Below are positions 28,389 through 38,400 of a stretch of DNA of 64,000 nt, one piece after another. Numbering within the stretch: the first letter of the stretch is position 1; each line of letters begins with the position of its first letter. Below the pieces are notes generated by a model, which did not search any database, had not been told where the DNA came from, and worked only from the letters and a program-made list of their open reading frames with translations. Location of the stretch: assembly GCA_016844945.1 (NCBI GenBank), contig JAERTJ010000085.1, forward strand, positions 23,000 through 86,999. The letters are read 5' to 3'. Source of the stretch: Fidelibacterota bacterium. GTDB lineage: Bacteria > Fidelibacterota > UBA8477 > JABMPR01. The position numbers were made by a program, and so were the translations under genes.

Positions 28389-30221
28389 ATGCGTAAAGAA
28401 AATTTCAGAAATATAGCCATTATCGCCCACGTTGATCATGGAAAAACAACACTGGTGGACGGGATGCTCAGACAAAGTGGAATTTTCCGCGAAAACCAGG
28501 CACTTACTGATCGAGTGATGGACAATATGGACCTGGAACGCGAACGCGGCATCACCATTAGTGCCAAGAACACCGCTATCGAGTATAATGATGTCAAAAT
28601 CAATATTATTGACACACCAGGACACGCTGATTTTGGCGGTGAAGTTGAACGCGGGTTAAATCTGGTAGACGGTGCCATGCTATTAGTGGATGCCAGTGAA
28701 GGTCCACTGCCTCAGACCCGTTTCGTTGTTAAAAAAGCACTTGAGAAAAATTTAAAAATCATTCTGGTCATTAATAAAATTGATCGTCCCGACTCCAGAA
28801 TTTCCGAAGTAATAGATGAAGTCTTTGATCTGTTTATCGATCTTGATGCTACTGAAGAACAAATTGACTTCCCCATTCTGTATACCATTGCAAAAGATGG
28901 TGTTGCCCACCTGGATCTGGAAGATGATTCAAGTGATCTCCGACCCCTATTTGATACGATTATTGATTATGTTGAGGGTCCAGAAGCTGATGATGATCAC
29001 GTCCCCCAAATGCTCATAGCCAACCTGGATTATGATGCCTACGTCGGTCAAATCGCCATTGGACGCCTGGGTAACGGTATCTTGAAAATGAATACCAATT
29101 ATCTTCTCATGGGAGAGCATAAGCAGACATCAAATGTAAAATTTTCGGCCCTTTATACCTTTGAGGGTCTCCGGAGACAGCAAGTTGAAGAGGTTGTTGC
29201 CGGGGATATCATTGCGTTTGCCGGCATCGACAACATAACCATTGGGGATACTATCACTTCGATGGAAGATCCAGCCCTCCTGCCACGGATCAAAGTAGAT
29301 GAACCAACAGTATCCATGATTTTTTATGTGAATACCAGTCCCTTTGCCGGTCAGGATGGAAAATATCTCACATCCCGACACATACTGGCTCGTCTTGAGA
29401 AGGAAATGCGTCTCAATGTGGCACTCCAGATCGAGCAATTAAAAGACAGGGCTGATGCCTTCGAAGTCAAAGGGCGCGGCGAGCTGCAAATGGCCGTACT
29501 CATTGAGACCATGCGTCGCGAAGGATACGAATTCATGGTGTCTAAACCCCGCGTCATTACCAAAGAGATTGATGGCAAACTGACTGAGCCTGTTGAAATG
29601 CTCTACCTGGATGTCCCTGAAGAATTTGTGGGAGTTATGTCTGAGAAACTTTCGGCGCGAAAAGGCCGGATGGTAAACATCATCAATCACGGGAGTGGAC
29701 GAGTTAATCTTGAATTCAGAATCCCCTCTAGAGGTCTCATCGGTTTTAGAACCACATTTATGACTGATACAAAAGGTGCTGGTGTGATGAATACCATTAT
29801 GGAAGGCTATGAACCCTGGTTTGGTTCTATCCCCCAGCGTAATACAGGTGCCCTGGTCGCTGACCGTCCTGGAAAAGTTACTGCCTATGCAAGCTTGAGT
29901 ATGGAAGACCGTGGTGTACTACAGGTTGAAGTTGGAACCCACGTTTATGGAGGGATGGTCATCGGCGAAAGAAATCGTCCGGGTGATCTGGATGTAAATA
30001 TCACTCGTGAGAAAAAACTGACCAACATGCGTTCAGCTACAGCAGATGCTACAGTTACCTTGCGGAAACCGCATTTACTCACACTTGATCAGGCCATCGA
30101 ATTTATTTCTGAAAATGAATTGGTTGAAATCACCCCGGACAATATTCGCTTGCGGAAGATGGAACTTGATCCAGTGAAACGCCTTTCTCAAATGAGAAAA
30201 GAAAAGCGTCAAGACGACTGA
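28389..30221 (+). CDS. typA: GTP-binding protein TypA/BipA
   Basis: 610 aa; NIAIIAHVDHGKTTLVDGML, RERGITISAKNTA, DTPGHADFGGEVER, NKIDRPD. Confidence 0.97.
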   Translation: MRKENFRNIAIIAHVDHGKTTLVDGMLRQSGIFRENQALTDRVMDNMDLERERGITISAKNTAIEYNDVKINIIDTPGHADFGGEVERGLNLVDGAMLLVDASEGPLPQTRFVVKKALEKNLKIILVINKIDRPDSRISEVIDEVFDLFIDLDATEEQIDFPILYTIAKDGVAHLDLEDDSSDLRPLFDTIIDYVEGPEADDDHVPQMLIANLDYDAYVGQIAIGRLGNGILKMNTNYLLMGEHKQTSNVKFSALYTFEGLRRQQVEEVVAGDIIAFAGIDNITIGDTITSMEDPALLPRIKVDEPTVSMIFYVNTSPFAGQDGKYLTSRHILARLEKEMRLNVALQIEQLKDRADAFEVKGRGELQMAVLIETMRREGYEFMVSKPRVITKEIDGKLTEPVEMLYLDVPEEFVGVMSEKLSARKGRMVNIINHGSGRVNLEFRIPSRGLIGFRTTFMTDTKGAGVMNTIMEGYEPWFGSIPQRNTGALVADRPGKVTAYASLSMEDRGVLQVEVGTHVYGGMVIGERNRPGDLDVNITREKKLTNMRSATADATVTLRKPHLLTLDQAIEFISENELVEITPDNIRLRKMELDPVKRLSQMRKEKRQDD

Positions 30222-31363
30222 TGGAATTTCAATACCAACGTACCGGGAGTTATTTCGCTCAGGTTGCAAATGGGCTGGAAGAGATGGCAGCTAATGAGAT
30301 CAAATCGCTAGGAGCCTATAAAATCAAGCAACGATTCAGGGGACTCAGCTTCTTTGCGGATCAGGAATCACTATATAGGATTAATTACTCATCTCGATTT
30401 TTAACACGGATTCTGGCTCCATTACTATCGTTTGATTGTCATAGCACCAAATATCTATATAAAACTGCAATGAATATTCCCTGGGAAGCCCTGTTTTCCC
30501 CGGATCAGACATTCGCCATCTTTGCTCAGGTTAGCAACAGCACCATTACGCATTCTCAATATGCATCGCTCAAACTGAAAGATGCTATTGTTGATCGATT
30601 TCGTGACAAGATGAGACGTCGTCCTAACGTAGAGTCTAAATACCCTGATATCTGGTTCAATCTTCATATAGAAAATAATCGCGCAGTTATCAGCCTTGAT
30701 ACAAGTGGAGGTTCTTTACACCGCAGAGGATATCGTCTTGATACAGTTGAAGCGCCAATGCAGGAAACGCTGGCTGCAGCCGTCATTCAATTGACCAAAT
30801 GGGATGGTTCTACCACACTGATTGATCCCATGTGTGGATCAGGGACACTGGCAGCGGAAGCCTATATGTCTCTGACCAATCTCCCGGCTGGGTACTTTCG
30901 TAAAACCTTTGGTTTCATGAAAATGCCTGATTTTAAGAAGGGTTTATGGGTCAGTGTCCGCAAAAAATTAGATGGTGCATTTGATGCACCAGCATCGATT
31001 CCTATCCAGGCTTCTGATGTTGATCCAAGTGCACTCCGAGTAGCCAAGCGGAACCTCTCCCATCTTCCCCGTGGTTCTGAGATTTACACCCATCGTAAAG
31101 ACTATAAGGATATCACCATGCCTGAGGGTGCAACCCTGGTCATGAATCCTCCCTATGGGATTAGACTTCAAACCGGTCAGAATCTCTCAGATTTTTATAA
31201 GGAAATGGGTGATTGGCTCAAACAGAAATGTGCAGGCAGTGAAGCCTATATCTATTTTGGCGAACGCAAATATCTCAAGAATATTGGTCTACGTCCTGAA
31301 TGGAAGAAACCCCTCAAAAATGGTGGGTTAGATGGTCGACTGGCTAAGTTTGTGATGTACTAA
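30221..31363 (+). CDS. THUMP-domain 23S rRNA (RlmL-like) methyltransferase
   Basis: 380 aa; LIDPMCGSGTLAAEAY, MNPPYGIRL, THUMP-like N-terminus. Confidence 0.9.
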   Translation: MEFQYQRTGSYFAQVANGLEEMAANEIKSLGAYKIKQRFRGLSFFADQESLYRINYSSRFLTRILAPLLSFDCHSTKYLYKTAMNIPWEALFSPDQTFAIFAQVSNSTITHSQYASLKLKDAIVDRFRDKMRRRPNVESKYPDIWFNLHIENNRAVISLDTSGGSLHRRGYRLDTVEAPMQETLAAAVIQLTKWDGSTTLIDPMCGSGTLAAEAYMSLTNLPAGYFRKTFGFMKMPDFKKGLWVSVRKKLDGAFDAPASIPIQASDVDPSALRVAKRNLSHLPRGSEIYTHRKDYKDITMPEGATLVMNPPYGIRLQTGQNLSDFYKEMGDWLKQKCAGSEAYIYFGERKYLKNIGLRPEWKKPLKNGGLDGRLAKFVMY

Positions 31364-31366
31364 AAT

Positions 31367-31541
31367 GAGTTAGGGGTTTGAAGTTAGGAGTTAGGGGTTC
31401 TGACGGCTTTCTAGATTTCTACTAATCCATAAACTCCCATCTCAGGGCATTACCTTATGCTTCGAGTTTCCTCACTGCGTTCGGCCTCAGCAAGACGAAC
31501 TCCAACTTCTAACCCCTAACCCCTAACTCCTAACTCCTAAC
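31367..31541. repeat. heptamer-rich (GTTAGGR) inverted-repeat unit
   Basis: Left arm 31367-31399 (GAGTTAGGGGTTTGAAGTTAGGAGTTAGGGGTT); right arm 31504-31541 (AACTTCTAACCCCTAACCCCTAACTCCTAACTCCTAAC). A 17-nt perfect inverted match is 31383-31399 vs 31518-31534. Confidence 0.85.
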
Positions 31542-31549
31542 ATAATTAA

Positions 31550-31578
31550 TTGACAAACCCCCTGCCGCCGGATAAACT
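31550..31578 (+). promoter_or_regulatory. sigma70-type promoter upstream of the cobalamin riboswitch (TTGACA-17-TAAACT)
   Basis: TTGACA 31550-31555, 17-nt spacer, TAAACT 31573-31578. Confidence 0.65.
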
Positions 31579-31589
31579 AACAACGATTT

Positions 31590-31740
31590 TTGTAAACGTC
31601 TTTTAGCACAAGGAAGCTCGTGAAAATCGAGCACAGTCGCGCTACTGTAACCAGGGACAATGCTGATTCATCTTAGACGCCACTTCAACAGAGGGAAGGC
31701 ATCAGCGGAGAACGATCTGGAAGTCAGGATACTTGTGAAA
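31590..31740 (+). ncRNA. cobalamin (B12) riboswitch
   Basis: AAGGAAGCTCGTGAAAATCGAGCACAGTCGCGCTACTGTAA, then GACGCCACTTC, AGAGGGAAGGCATC and GGAAGTCAGGATAC match the conserved order; located upstream of a TonB receptor. Boundaries approximate. Confidence 0.9.
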
Positions 31741-31781
31741 AAGATACTATTCCACGAACCTTCGCGAGCAAAGGGACCGGC

Positions 31782-33899
31782 ATGATGAACCTGATAACCA
31801 GGTCATTTTCAAAATTCAGCCCCAACTTGAGATGGGGCTTTTTTATTGCCCTTTCTTCAATTCTGCTACCACTACGCCCAGTAAACTCAGCTGCTACTTC
31901 TAACAACCAGCATACACTAATCCAGGGGCAGACAGTGGATGTAAAAGGTGACATTGTCCCCTATGTGTCCATCATTTCAAAGGATACTCAAAAATTTATC
32001 CTCTCTGATGAAAGTGGACAATTCAATTTTTCACCACCCATTCCATGGGAAGATTCAGTTTTTGTTCGTCGTATTGGATATGAGGAACAAATACTGAGCA
32101 CCGATGATCTTTTTGCACAAGACAGGATCATCTTAACACCCACCACTCTTTCCCTGCGAGCTGTGGAAGTAGAGGCTTCTGCAGATCCACAGACCACACT
32201 TGCTACTCTTAGCAAACACACCAAGACCCGCGGGGCAGGAACTCAGGATCATAATAAAGTTCTCTCTCGAATACCTGGTATTCATATAAAAAGTTACGGA
32301 GGTCCAGCCGGGATCAGCACACTCAGTCTGGACGGAGGACCCAGTTCCCATACCCGCATACTTGTGAATGGAATTGATATCACATCTGCCCAGAATGGAG
32401 AAGCGGATATTTCGCAACTTCCCCTACCTTTTGTAGAAAGTATGCAATACATACCCTTCGATATTGCTGGGAATGGGAACGGCGGGATTGATGGTATCAT
32501 CAAACTTCAAACAGGTGACCAGCAGAACCATATAAACCTCAGCGGTGGTAGCTACGGACATCAGGCTGGGGATATATTTATCAGGAAAAAGCTTTTCGGG
32601 TTCTGGACCTCCCTGCAATTCGGGCAACGACGAGAAGCTGGCAATTATCCTGTGACCTGGGATGGAGATAGCTGGCAGCGGAGGAACAATGACCTGGACC
32701 AGCAGTTCTATGCGGTATCAATCAAAAAAATGATTCGACCGGATCTCTACTTGCTCCTTTCAACCATGCGTTCCGAACAACAACGAGGGGTTGCCGGCCT
32801 GGTCTGGTCGGAAGATCTTATCTCTCACCGTTCAGATAATTTACAGCTCACTGGTTCCACTCTGGGTTGGATTCACGAGACAGGTGCAACCCACCTCAGG
32901 ATGTCAATTCGAAATTCCTCGGATGATAACCACAATCCACAATTTCACATTAGAAGTGAACATGATCTTGATAGCTATAACCTCTACCTCACCGATGATC
33001 GTGACATTGGAGAAATCATGGAGCTGTATACTGATATCAGCTTATTTGATGACAGAATCAGCAGCTCGGCGACCGGCAAACATCACCGTCGTAGTTATAC
33101 TGTAGCGCTATCACCTATCATAAAATTCCCGCTGGGAGTAAGACTGACACCCAGCTTGAAATATCACAGGAGTCCAGACCTCTATGAGAAAACACTCCGG
33201 GGTGTGCAAGTACAAATCCCAGTAAACATAGGTCCCCTAACCCAACTAGCCGCCAGCCAGGGTGAGGTTTTCCGCTATCCGAGTTTTAATGATTTGTTCT
33301 GGTACCCGGGAGGCAACCCAAATCTGCTGCCAGAAGAAACTGATGTAACCACCTTTCAGGCAGGTCTGACTTTTGGGAACTGGGGAGACATTCAGTTGCA
33401 ATGGCAAAAAAAGGAGAGTGCACATCTCATCCAATGGATTCCCACCCTCTCTTATTGGAAACCCATTAATGTTCAGTCAGCCTCTCGTGAAAGCAGTAAG
33501 GCAATCTGGATGGGTGAGTTTCCAACATTGGATTTGTCAGCCTTTGCCCATTACAGTCACATACATACCAGAAATAATAATATGAATTCTGAACCCCTGG
33601 TATATTCACCGAATAAAACGGCAGCCTTTGGAGTTACCTGGGCTCCATCTCAACTTGAACTTAATCTGCAATACAATTATCTGTCAGATCGTATCAGTAG
33701 CTACGATTACCCCACTCACATCATTCTGCCAGCCATGGAAACCTGGTCCGTAAGTATCGCAAATACATGGCAATCTCGATTCGCAAACATGACCCTGGTA
33801 CTTTCTATTGATAATGCTATGGATGTTGAATACGAAACAATCAAAGGATATCCGGAACCGGGAAGATCCTTCAGAATCTCAATGAATTTAGCACGTTAA
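31782..33899 (+). CDS. TonB-dependent outer-membrane receptor, predicted cobalamin transporter (BtuB-like)
   Basis: 705 aa; carboxypeptidase-like N-terminal domain, plug KVLSRIPGIHIKSYGGPAGISTLSLDGGPSSHTRILVNGIDI, beta-barrel C-terminus; under a B12 riboswitch. Confidence 0.88.
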   Translation: MMNLITRSFSKFSPNLRWGFFIALSSILLPLRPVNSAATSNNQHTLIQGQTVDVKGDIVPYVSIISKDTQKFILSDESGQFNFSPPIPWEDSVFVRRIGYEEQILSTDDLFAQDRIILTPTTLSLRAVEVEASADPQTTLATLSKHTKTRGAGTQDHNKVLSRIPGIHIKSYGGPAGISTLSLDGGPSSHTRILVNGIDITSAQNGEADISQLPLPFVESMQYIPFDIAGNGNGGIDGIIKLQTGDQQNHINLSGGSYGHQAGDIFIRKKLFGFWTSLQFGQRREAGNYPVTWDGDSWQRRNNDLDQQFYAVSIKKMIRPDLYLLLSTMRSEQQRGVAGLVWSEDLISHRSDNLQLTGSTLGWIHETGATHLRMSIRNSSDDNHNPQFHIRSEHDLDSYNLYLTDDRDIGEIMELYTDISLFDDRISSSATGKHHRRSYTVALSPIIKFPLGVRLTPSLKYHRSPDLYEKTLRGVQVQIPVNIGPLTQLAASQGEVFRYPSFNDLFWYPGGNPNLLPEETDVTTFQAGLTFGNWGDIQLQWQKKESAHLIQWIPTLSYWKPINVQSASRESSKAIWMGEFPTLDLSAFAHYSHIHTRNNNMNSEPLVYSPNKTAAFGVTWAPSQLELNLQYNYLSDRISSYDYPTHIILPAMETWSVSIANTWQSRFANMTLVLSIDNAMDVEYETIKGYPEPGRSFRISMNLAR

Positions 33900-33923
33900 A
33901 AAAATCAAAAAGGATACAAAACA

Positions 33924-35252
33924 TTGAACCAGACAAAATCACTCGCAATGCCCCTCATCTACTTCTTCTTCATGCTGTCCAACCTGTTTGCCAGTCAATA
34001 TGTAACCCTTTGTGAAGGCAACTTTGGTCAGGCAAACGCATCAATCTGGTCCTTGAATGATGAGATTACTGCCGTAGAGGGTCCGCATATCTGGGATGCA
34101 GTCACAAACCCTATGGGCGATGTTGGTCAATCGCTTTGTCTGTATGATCATACACTCTATGCTATCATGAATGGCTCACACGAGGTTAGAGTTATGGATC
34201 TTGAGGAGGGTTATACCCAATTGGAGGACATTGACCTCCCTGGTTCGAGCCCGCGTTATATGGCTATTCATCGAGCATCGGAGACTGCATTTGTTAGCAG
34301 TTGGACCCTGGGAGCACTATTCAAACTAGACCTCACAACCCACACCATCACCGATACTATTTTTATTGGAGCCCTGCCTGAGCAAATACTTATCCACGAT
34401 GACGAAATGTTTGTTTCAATACCCTTGGCAAGTGACTGGAGCGGATACAATAAGGTTTTGAGGTATGACCTGAATTCAACTGAACCAGATTTAGTACATA
34501 GCTATGATGTCATCGAGGGACCTGGTTCCATGGTCATAGCAGGTGAAAATCTATACGTTAGCTCGATTTATTATAATGATGCCTGGGAAACTTTTAGTGC
34601 AACCTCCCGCATTAATCTTGATGATCACACCGTCTTGTCCAAAGACCATGGGGCTTATCCAAACTTCACTGCGGATATCAATCTCATCAATGGCGTTCCT
34701 TACCGCACATTTGGCTCCTCCATTGTACCCTTTAACCAGGATCTCAGTTTGAATGATGCAGAGAGTATTGGAGATATCCCTTCGATCTATTCCTTCTCAG
34801 TCCTCAATAATAAAATTGTCCTGGGATCCACTGATTTTATGGCACCAGACCTCATCGATGTATATGATTTCTCTGGCCAACATCTGGGTCAATTTAATGT
34901 TGGTGCACTCCCCTGTGATGTTGTGTATTACGACCCAACTGTTGTCAGCCTCGATGAATCACCGGAAACGCCTGGAAACTTCACACTCGGTCACAACTTT
35001 CCCAATCCATTCAACCCCTCAACAGAAATTCCATTCTCCTTGAACGTTGAGAGCCATATCTCGGCAACCATATATGACTTGCAGGGACGGGTTGTGTCCG
35101 TGCTATCCAGTTCAACGATGGAAGCGGGAAATCATAGTCTCATCTGGCAAGGTACCGATGACGATGACCGTTCAGTCAGTTCCGGCATATACATCCTCGT
35201 TTTGAATTCAGGAAAAGAACAACATGAGATGAGGTTGACACTTTTAAAATAA
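33924..35252 (+). CDS. secreted YncE/DUF5074-like beta-propeller protein (BtuG-like) with T9SS type A C-terminal sorting domain
   Basis: Signal peptide ...FFFMLSNLFAS; VTLCEGNFGQANASIWSLND; repeated propeller-like units; C-terminus NFPNPFNPSTEIPFSLNVESHISATIYDLQGRVVSVL...GIYILVLNSGKEQHEMRLTLLK. Confidence 0.75.
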   Translation: MNQTKSLAMPLIYFFFMLSNLFASQYVTLCEGNFGQANASIWSLNDEITAVEGPHIWDAVTNPMGDVGQSLCLYDHTLYAIMNGSHEVRVMDLEEGYTQLEDIDLPGSSPRYMAIHRASETAFVSSWTLGALFKLDLTTHTITDTIFIGALPEQILIHDDEMFVSIPLASDWSGYNKVLRYDLNSTEPDLVHSYDVIEGPGSMVIAGENLYVSSIYYNDAWETFSATSRINLDDHTVLSKDHGAYPNFTADINLINGVPYRTFGSSIVPFNQDLSLNDAESIGDIPSIYSFSVLNNKIVLGSTDFMAPDLIDVYDFSGQHLGQFNVGALPCDVVYYDPTVVSLDESPETPGNFTLGHNFPNPFNPSTEIPFSLNVESHISATIYDLQGRVVSVLSSSTMEAGNHSLIWQGTDDDDRSVSSGIYILVLNSGKEQHEMRLTLLK

Positions 35253-35263
35253 TATCACCAGTG

Positions 35264-35288
35264 TCCCACCGTCTAATTGGCGGTGGGA
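35264..35288 (+). terminator. hairpin downstream of the B12 uptake genes
   Basis: TCCCACCG tctaattgg CGGTGGGA. Confidence 0.55.
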
Positions 35289-35399
35289 TGCTCACATAAG
35301 TGGTTCTCCAGCCAATTTTTTCCTTTCTCTCACCCCTACCAGCTTTAAAATAAGCCATAGTAATTCTACTAATTGTCCAACAGTGAAGGGTGTTTTTTT

Positions 35400-36974
35400 A
35401 TGAAGCGATCAACGGCCGGTTGGCTTGCATTTTCTCTCATTGGCTTTTTTCTCTATTCGTTCGGTGTTGATTTTTTTGATGCCATCTGGTCATTTCCATC
35501 TCAACGTGCTGTTCCCTTTATGGTTATGGCTCTGGTTGGATCAGGTGTATTCGTAACAATCTACCTGGGATTCCCTCAGATCAAGCGCTTCTGGCATGGC
35601 GTACAGGTTACCATGGGTATCTATGATGATCCCAAGGATGAAGGTGATTTGAATCATTTTAGAGCGTTGACAACCGCACTCTCTGCTACGGTTGGAATTG
35701 GCAATATAGCTGGTGTGGCTATTGCAATCTATTATGGTGGACCCGGTGCACTGTTGTGGATGTGGATGACAGCCTTTTTTGGAACCACCCTGAAGTTTGC
35801 TGAGAGTACACTGGCACTCAAATATCGTGAGATGGATGTGAATGGTGATACAGCTGGCGGTCCTATGTACACCATTGAGAATGGATTAGGCAAAAACTGG
35901 CGCTGGTTAGCAGTTGCCTTTGCTGCCTTTACAGTGATATGCTCGATGGCTACTGGAAATGCAATTCAATCATTTACCGTTTCTGATCAGATTTATTCTG
36001 AAGTATCTCAAGTTGTTGGATCAACACACTGGTTGACCATGAAACATTTCATCTTCGAGGGATTCGAAGTATCCATTCAACAGGTCATCAACGGACTGAT
36101 TATGGCAACCCTGGTAGGTCTAGTTATAATCGGCGGAATCAAGCGGATTGGTAAAGTTACCGGCTACCTCGCTCCAATTATGGCAGGTGTATATATTTTG
36201 GCTGCTCTCCTGATTCTCCTGGCAAACTTTGATAAACTGGGTGCGTCTTTGGGAATGATTTTCAAGATGGCTATCAATCCACCAGCAATGGCAGGTGGTG
36301 TTGGTGGCGGGGTACTGCTCGTGATGCTCCATGGAATCAAGCGAGGACTGTATTCCAATGAAGCTGGTCAGGGAAGTGCGGCTATCGCCCACTCTACCGC
36401 CAAAACTAACCACCCCGTACGTGAAGGTGCCGTCGCTATGCTGGGACCCTTTATTGACACCATCATGATCTGTACTTTAACAGGTCTGGCTATCATCTCT
36501 ACTGGTGCGTGGGAACATACTGAATTTTTTGTACGGATATCTGTACAGGATGCATCTCTGGCTGACTCGATTATAGCCTCTGGTGTATTTGATGGTCGTG
36601 AACTCATGAATAGCAGTCTTCTCACCTCCTTCGCCTTTAAAGAAGGTTTGAGCTGGATGATTGGTTGGGGTGATAAAATCATTACTGTATCAATCCTCCT
36701 CTTTGCATTATCCACAGCCATTAGCTGGTCCTTCTATGGAGATCGAGCTTCTGAATACCTGTTTGGTCCCACTGCGATTCTCCCCTATCGTATTGTGTAT
36801 GTTTGCTTTGTCTTTCTGGGAGGAATTGCTGGACTTGACGCTGTCTGGAAATTTGGAGATGCTGCTCTGGGATTCATGACCCTTCCCAATCTGGTAGCAA
36901 TCATCCTGCTATCTACCAAGCTAAAGAAAATGACCAATGAATATTTTGCTGAGGAGCATGTACCATACAAATAA
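35400..36974 (+). CDS. sodium:alanine symporter family (AGCS) protein
   Basis: Likely start at 35400 (MKRSTAGW); [42 protein letters not shown]. Confidence 0.9.
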   Translation: [524 protein letters not shown]

Positions 36975-36985
36975 TTTATGCTTAA

Positions 36986-37014
36986 CCTTGCGAAGGTTTA
37001 AAACCTTCGCAAGG
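36986..37014. repeat. 29-nt perfect inverted repeat
   Basis: CCTTGCGAAGGTTT a AAACCTTCGCAAGG. Confidence 0.9.
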
Positions 37015-37041
37015 CTATATCCTTTCACCTATTAGGTAATT

Positions 37042-37842
37042 ATGGATCAACACATCAACCAACTCATCACCAACGCAGGTGACATCGCCAAACAAGCTGG
37101 AGCTCTGATTATTGAGTTAAGTTCTCAGGATCGGCGGATATCCTACAAGAGTGCCAGGGATATGGTGACCGAGGTGGATCAGGCTTCTGAAGATTTTATT
37201 GTATCTGAAATCAGCAGGCGCTTCCCTGACCATGAAATTCTGGCAGAAGAAGGTGGGATATCTACCCAGAATCACTCACACTATCGATGGATTATTGACC
37301 CTCTGGATGGGACCACAAATTTTGTTCATGGATTCCCAGTTTTTGCCGTATCCATCGGCATTGAGTATGATGGGCAACTAACTGTCGGCGCCGTATACGA
37401 CCCAAATAGAGATGAACTATTCACAGCAGGTTTGGGTCAAGGCGCTAGTCTGAATGGAAATCCAATCCGCGTCAGTGAAACTGTTGATCTGGGTAAATCC
37501 CTGCTGGCTACTGGGTTCTCATATTTCAATGATGATTATTTCAAATTGAACATGGAACTGTGGGCCTCCATTTATGGAAAGACACAGGGACTCAGACGAG
37601 CTGGCGCAGCTGCCATTGACCTTGCCTGGCTCGCTTGTGGAAGACTTGATGGGCTCTGGGAGTTCAGTTTGAAACCATGGGATATCGCTGCTGGAGCACT
37701 ACTTGTGACTGAAGCAGGTGGCATCACTTCTGGGCCACAAGGTGAGGCTCTAGATCTCAAACAGGGTCATATCATCGCCGCCAATCCCCACATCCACCCT
37801 GAGATCATTAAAGAAATCAGTCTGTTTAATCATCGTCTATGA
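37042..37842 (+). CDS. inositol-1-monophosphatase family protein
   Basis: AEEGG, IIDPLDGTTNFVHGFP, KPWDIAAGALLVTEAGG. Confidence 0.95.
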   Translation: MDQHINQLITNAGDIAKQAGALIIELSSQDRRISYKSARDMVTEVDQASEDFIVSEISRRFPDHEILAEEGGISTQNHSHYRWIIDPLDGTTNFVHGFPVFAVSIGIEYDGQLTVGAVYDPNRDELFTAGLGQGASLNGNPIRVSETVDLGKSLLATGFSYFNDDYFKLNMELWASIYGKTQGLRRAGAAAIDLAWLACGRLDGLWEFSLKPWDIAAGALLVTEAGGITSGPQGEALDLKQGHIIAANPHIHPEIIKEISLFNHRL

Positions 37843-37861
37843 TCTGATGGATGATTGATTA

Positions 37862-38152
37862 ATGCTTATTACTGGTGTCTTGGAGATTGAACTCCACATT
37901 CCTGCTGCACAAAGTCTTAAACAAAAACGGAGCGTGGTTAAAAGTTTAAGGGATCGATTGCGATCAAACTTCAATATATCTGTAGCAGAGATTGATCATC
38001 TGGATAAGTGGCAGCGTGCAACCCTGGCCATTGCCATGGTGTCCAGAGATCAACAATATCTTGATTCCAGGTTCCAGGCGATAACAGGGTTTATTGAAAC
38101 AGAAATTCTGGCTTCAGCTTATGTGGTAAGGTCTGAATTAATGCTCCTCTAG
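37862..38152 (+). CDS. DUF503 family protein
   Basis: [38 protein letters not shown]. Confidence 0.85.
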   Translation: MLITGVLEIELHIPAAQSLKQKRSVVKSLRDRLRSNFNISVAEIDHLDKWQRATLAIAMVSRDQQYLDSRFQAITGFIETEILASAYVVRSELMLL

Positions 38153-38400
38153 GGTTCACGATACTCAAATATATCATGAATAGATTTCTCAAACAAATTG
38201 GCGATTCGAAAAGCCAGGCCTAGAGATGGTGTATACTTCCCCGCCTCCAGGGCTACAATGGTTTGACGTGTACAGCCAACCGCATCCGCCAATTCCTGTT
38301 GTGTCATCTCATCTTTCAGAAATCTATGTTTGCGGATTTCATTGAGGATTATGTCAGTTCCCATAACGATCCATCCACCAGTACCCATACACGATTCCAA
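38149..38400 (-). CDS. XRE-family HTH transcriptional regulator
   Basis: [39 protein letters not shown]. Confidence 0.88.
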   Translation of the reverse strand: MESCMGTGGWIVMGTDIILNEIRKHRFLKDEMTQQELADAVGCTRQTIVALEAGKYTPSLGLAFRIANLFEKSIHDIFEYREP

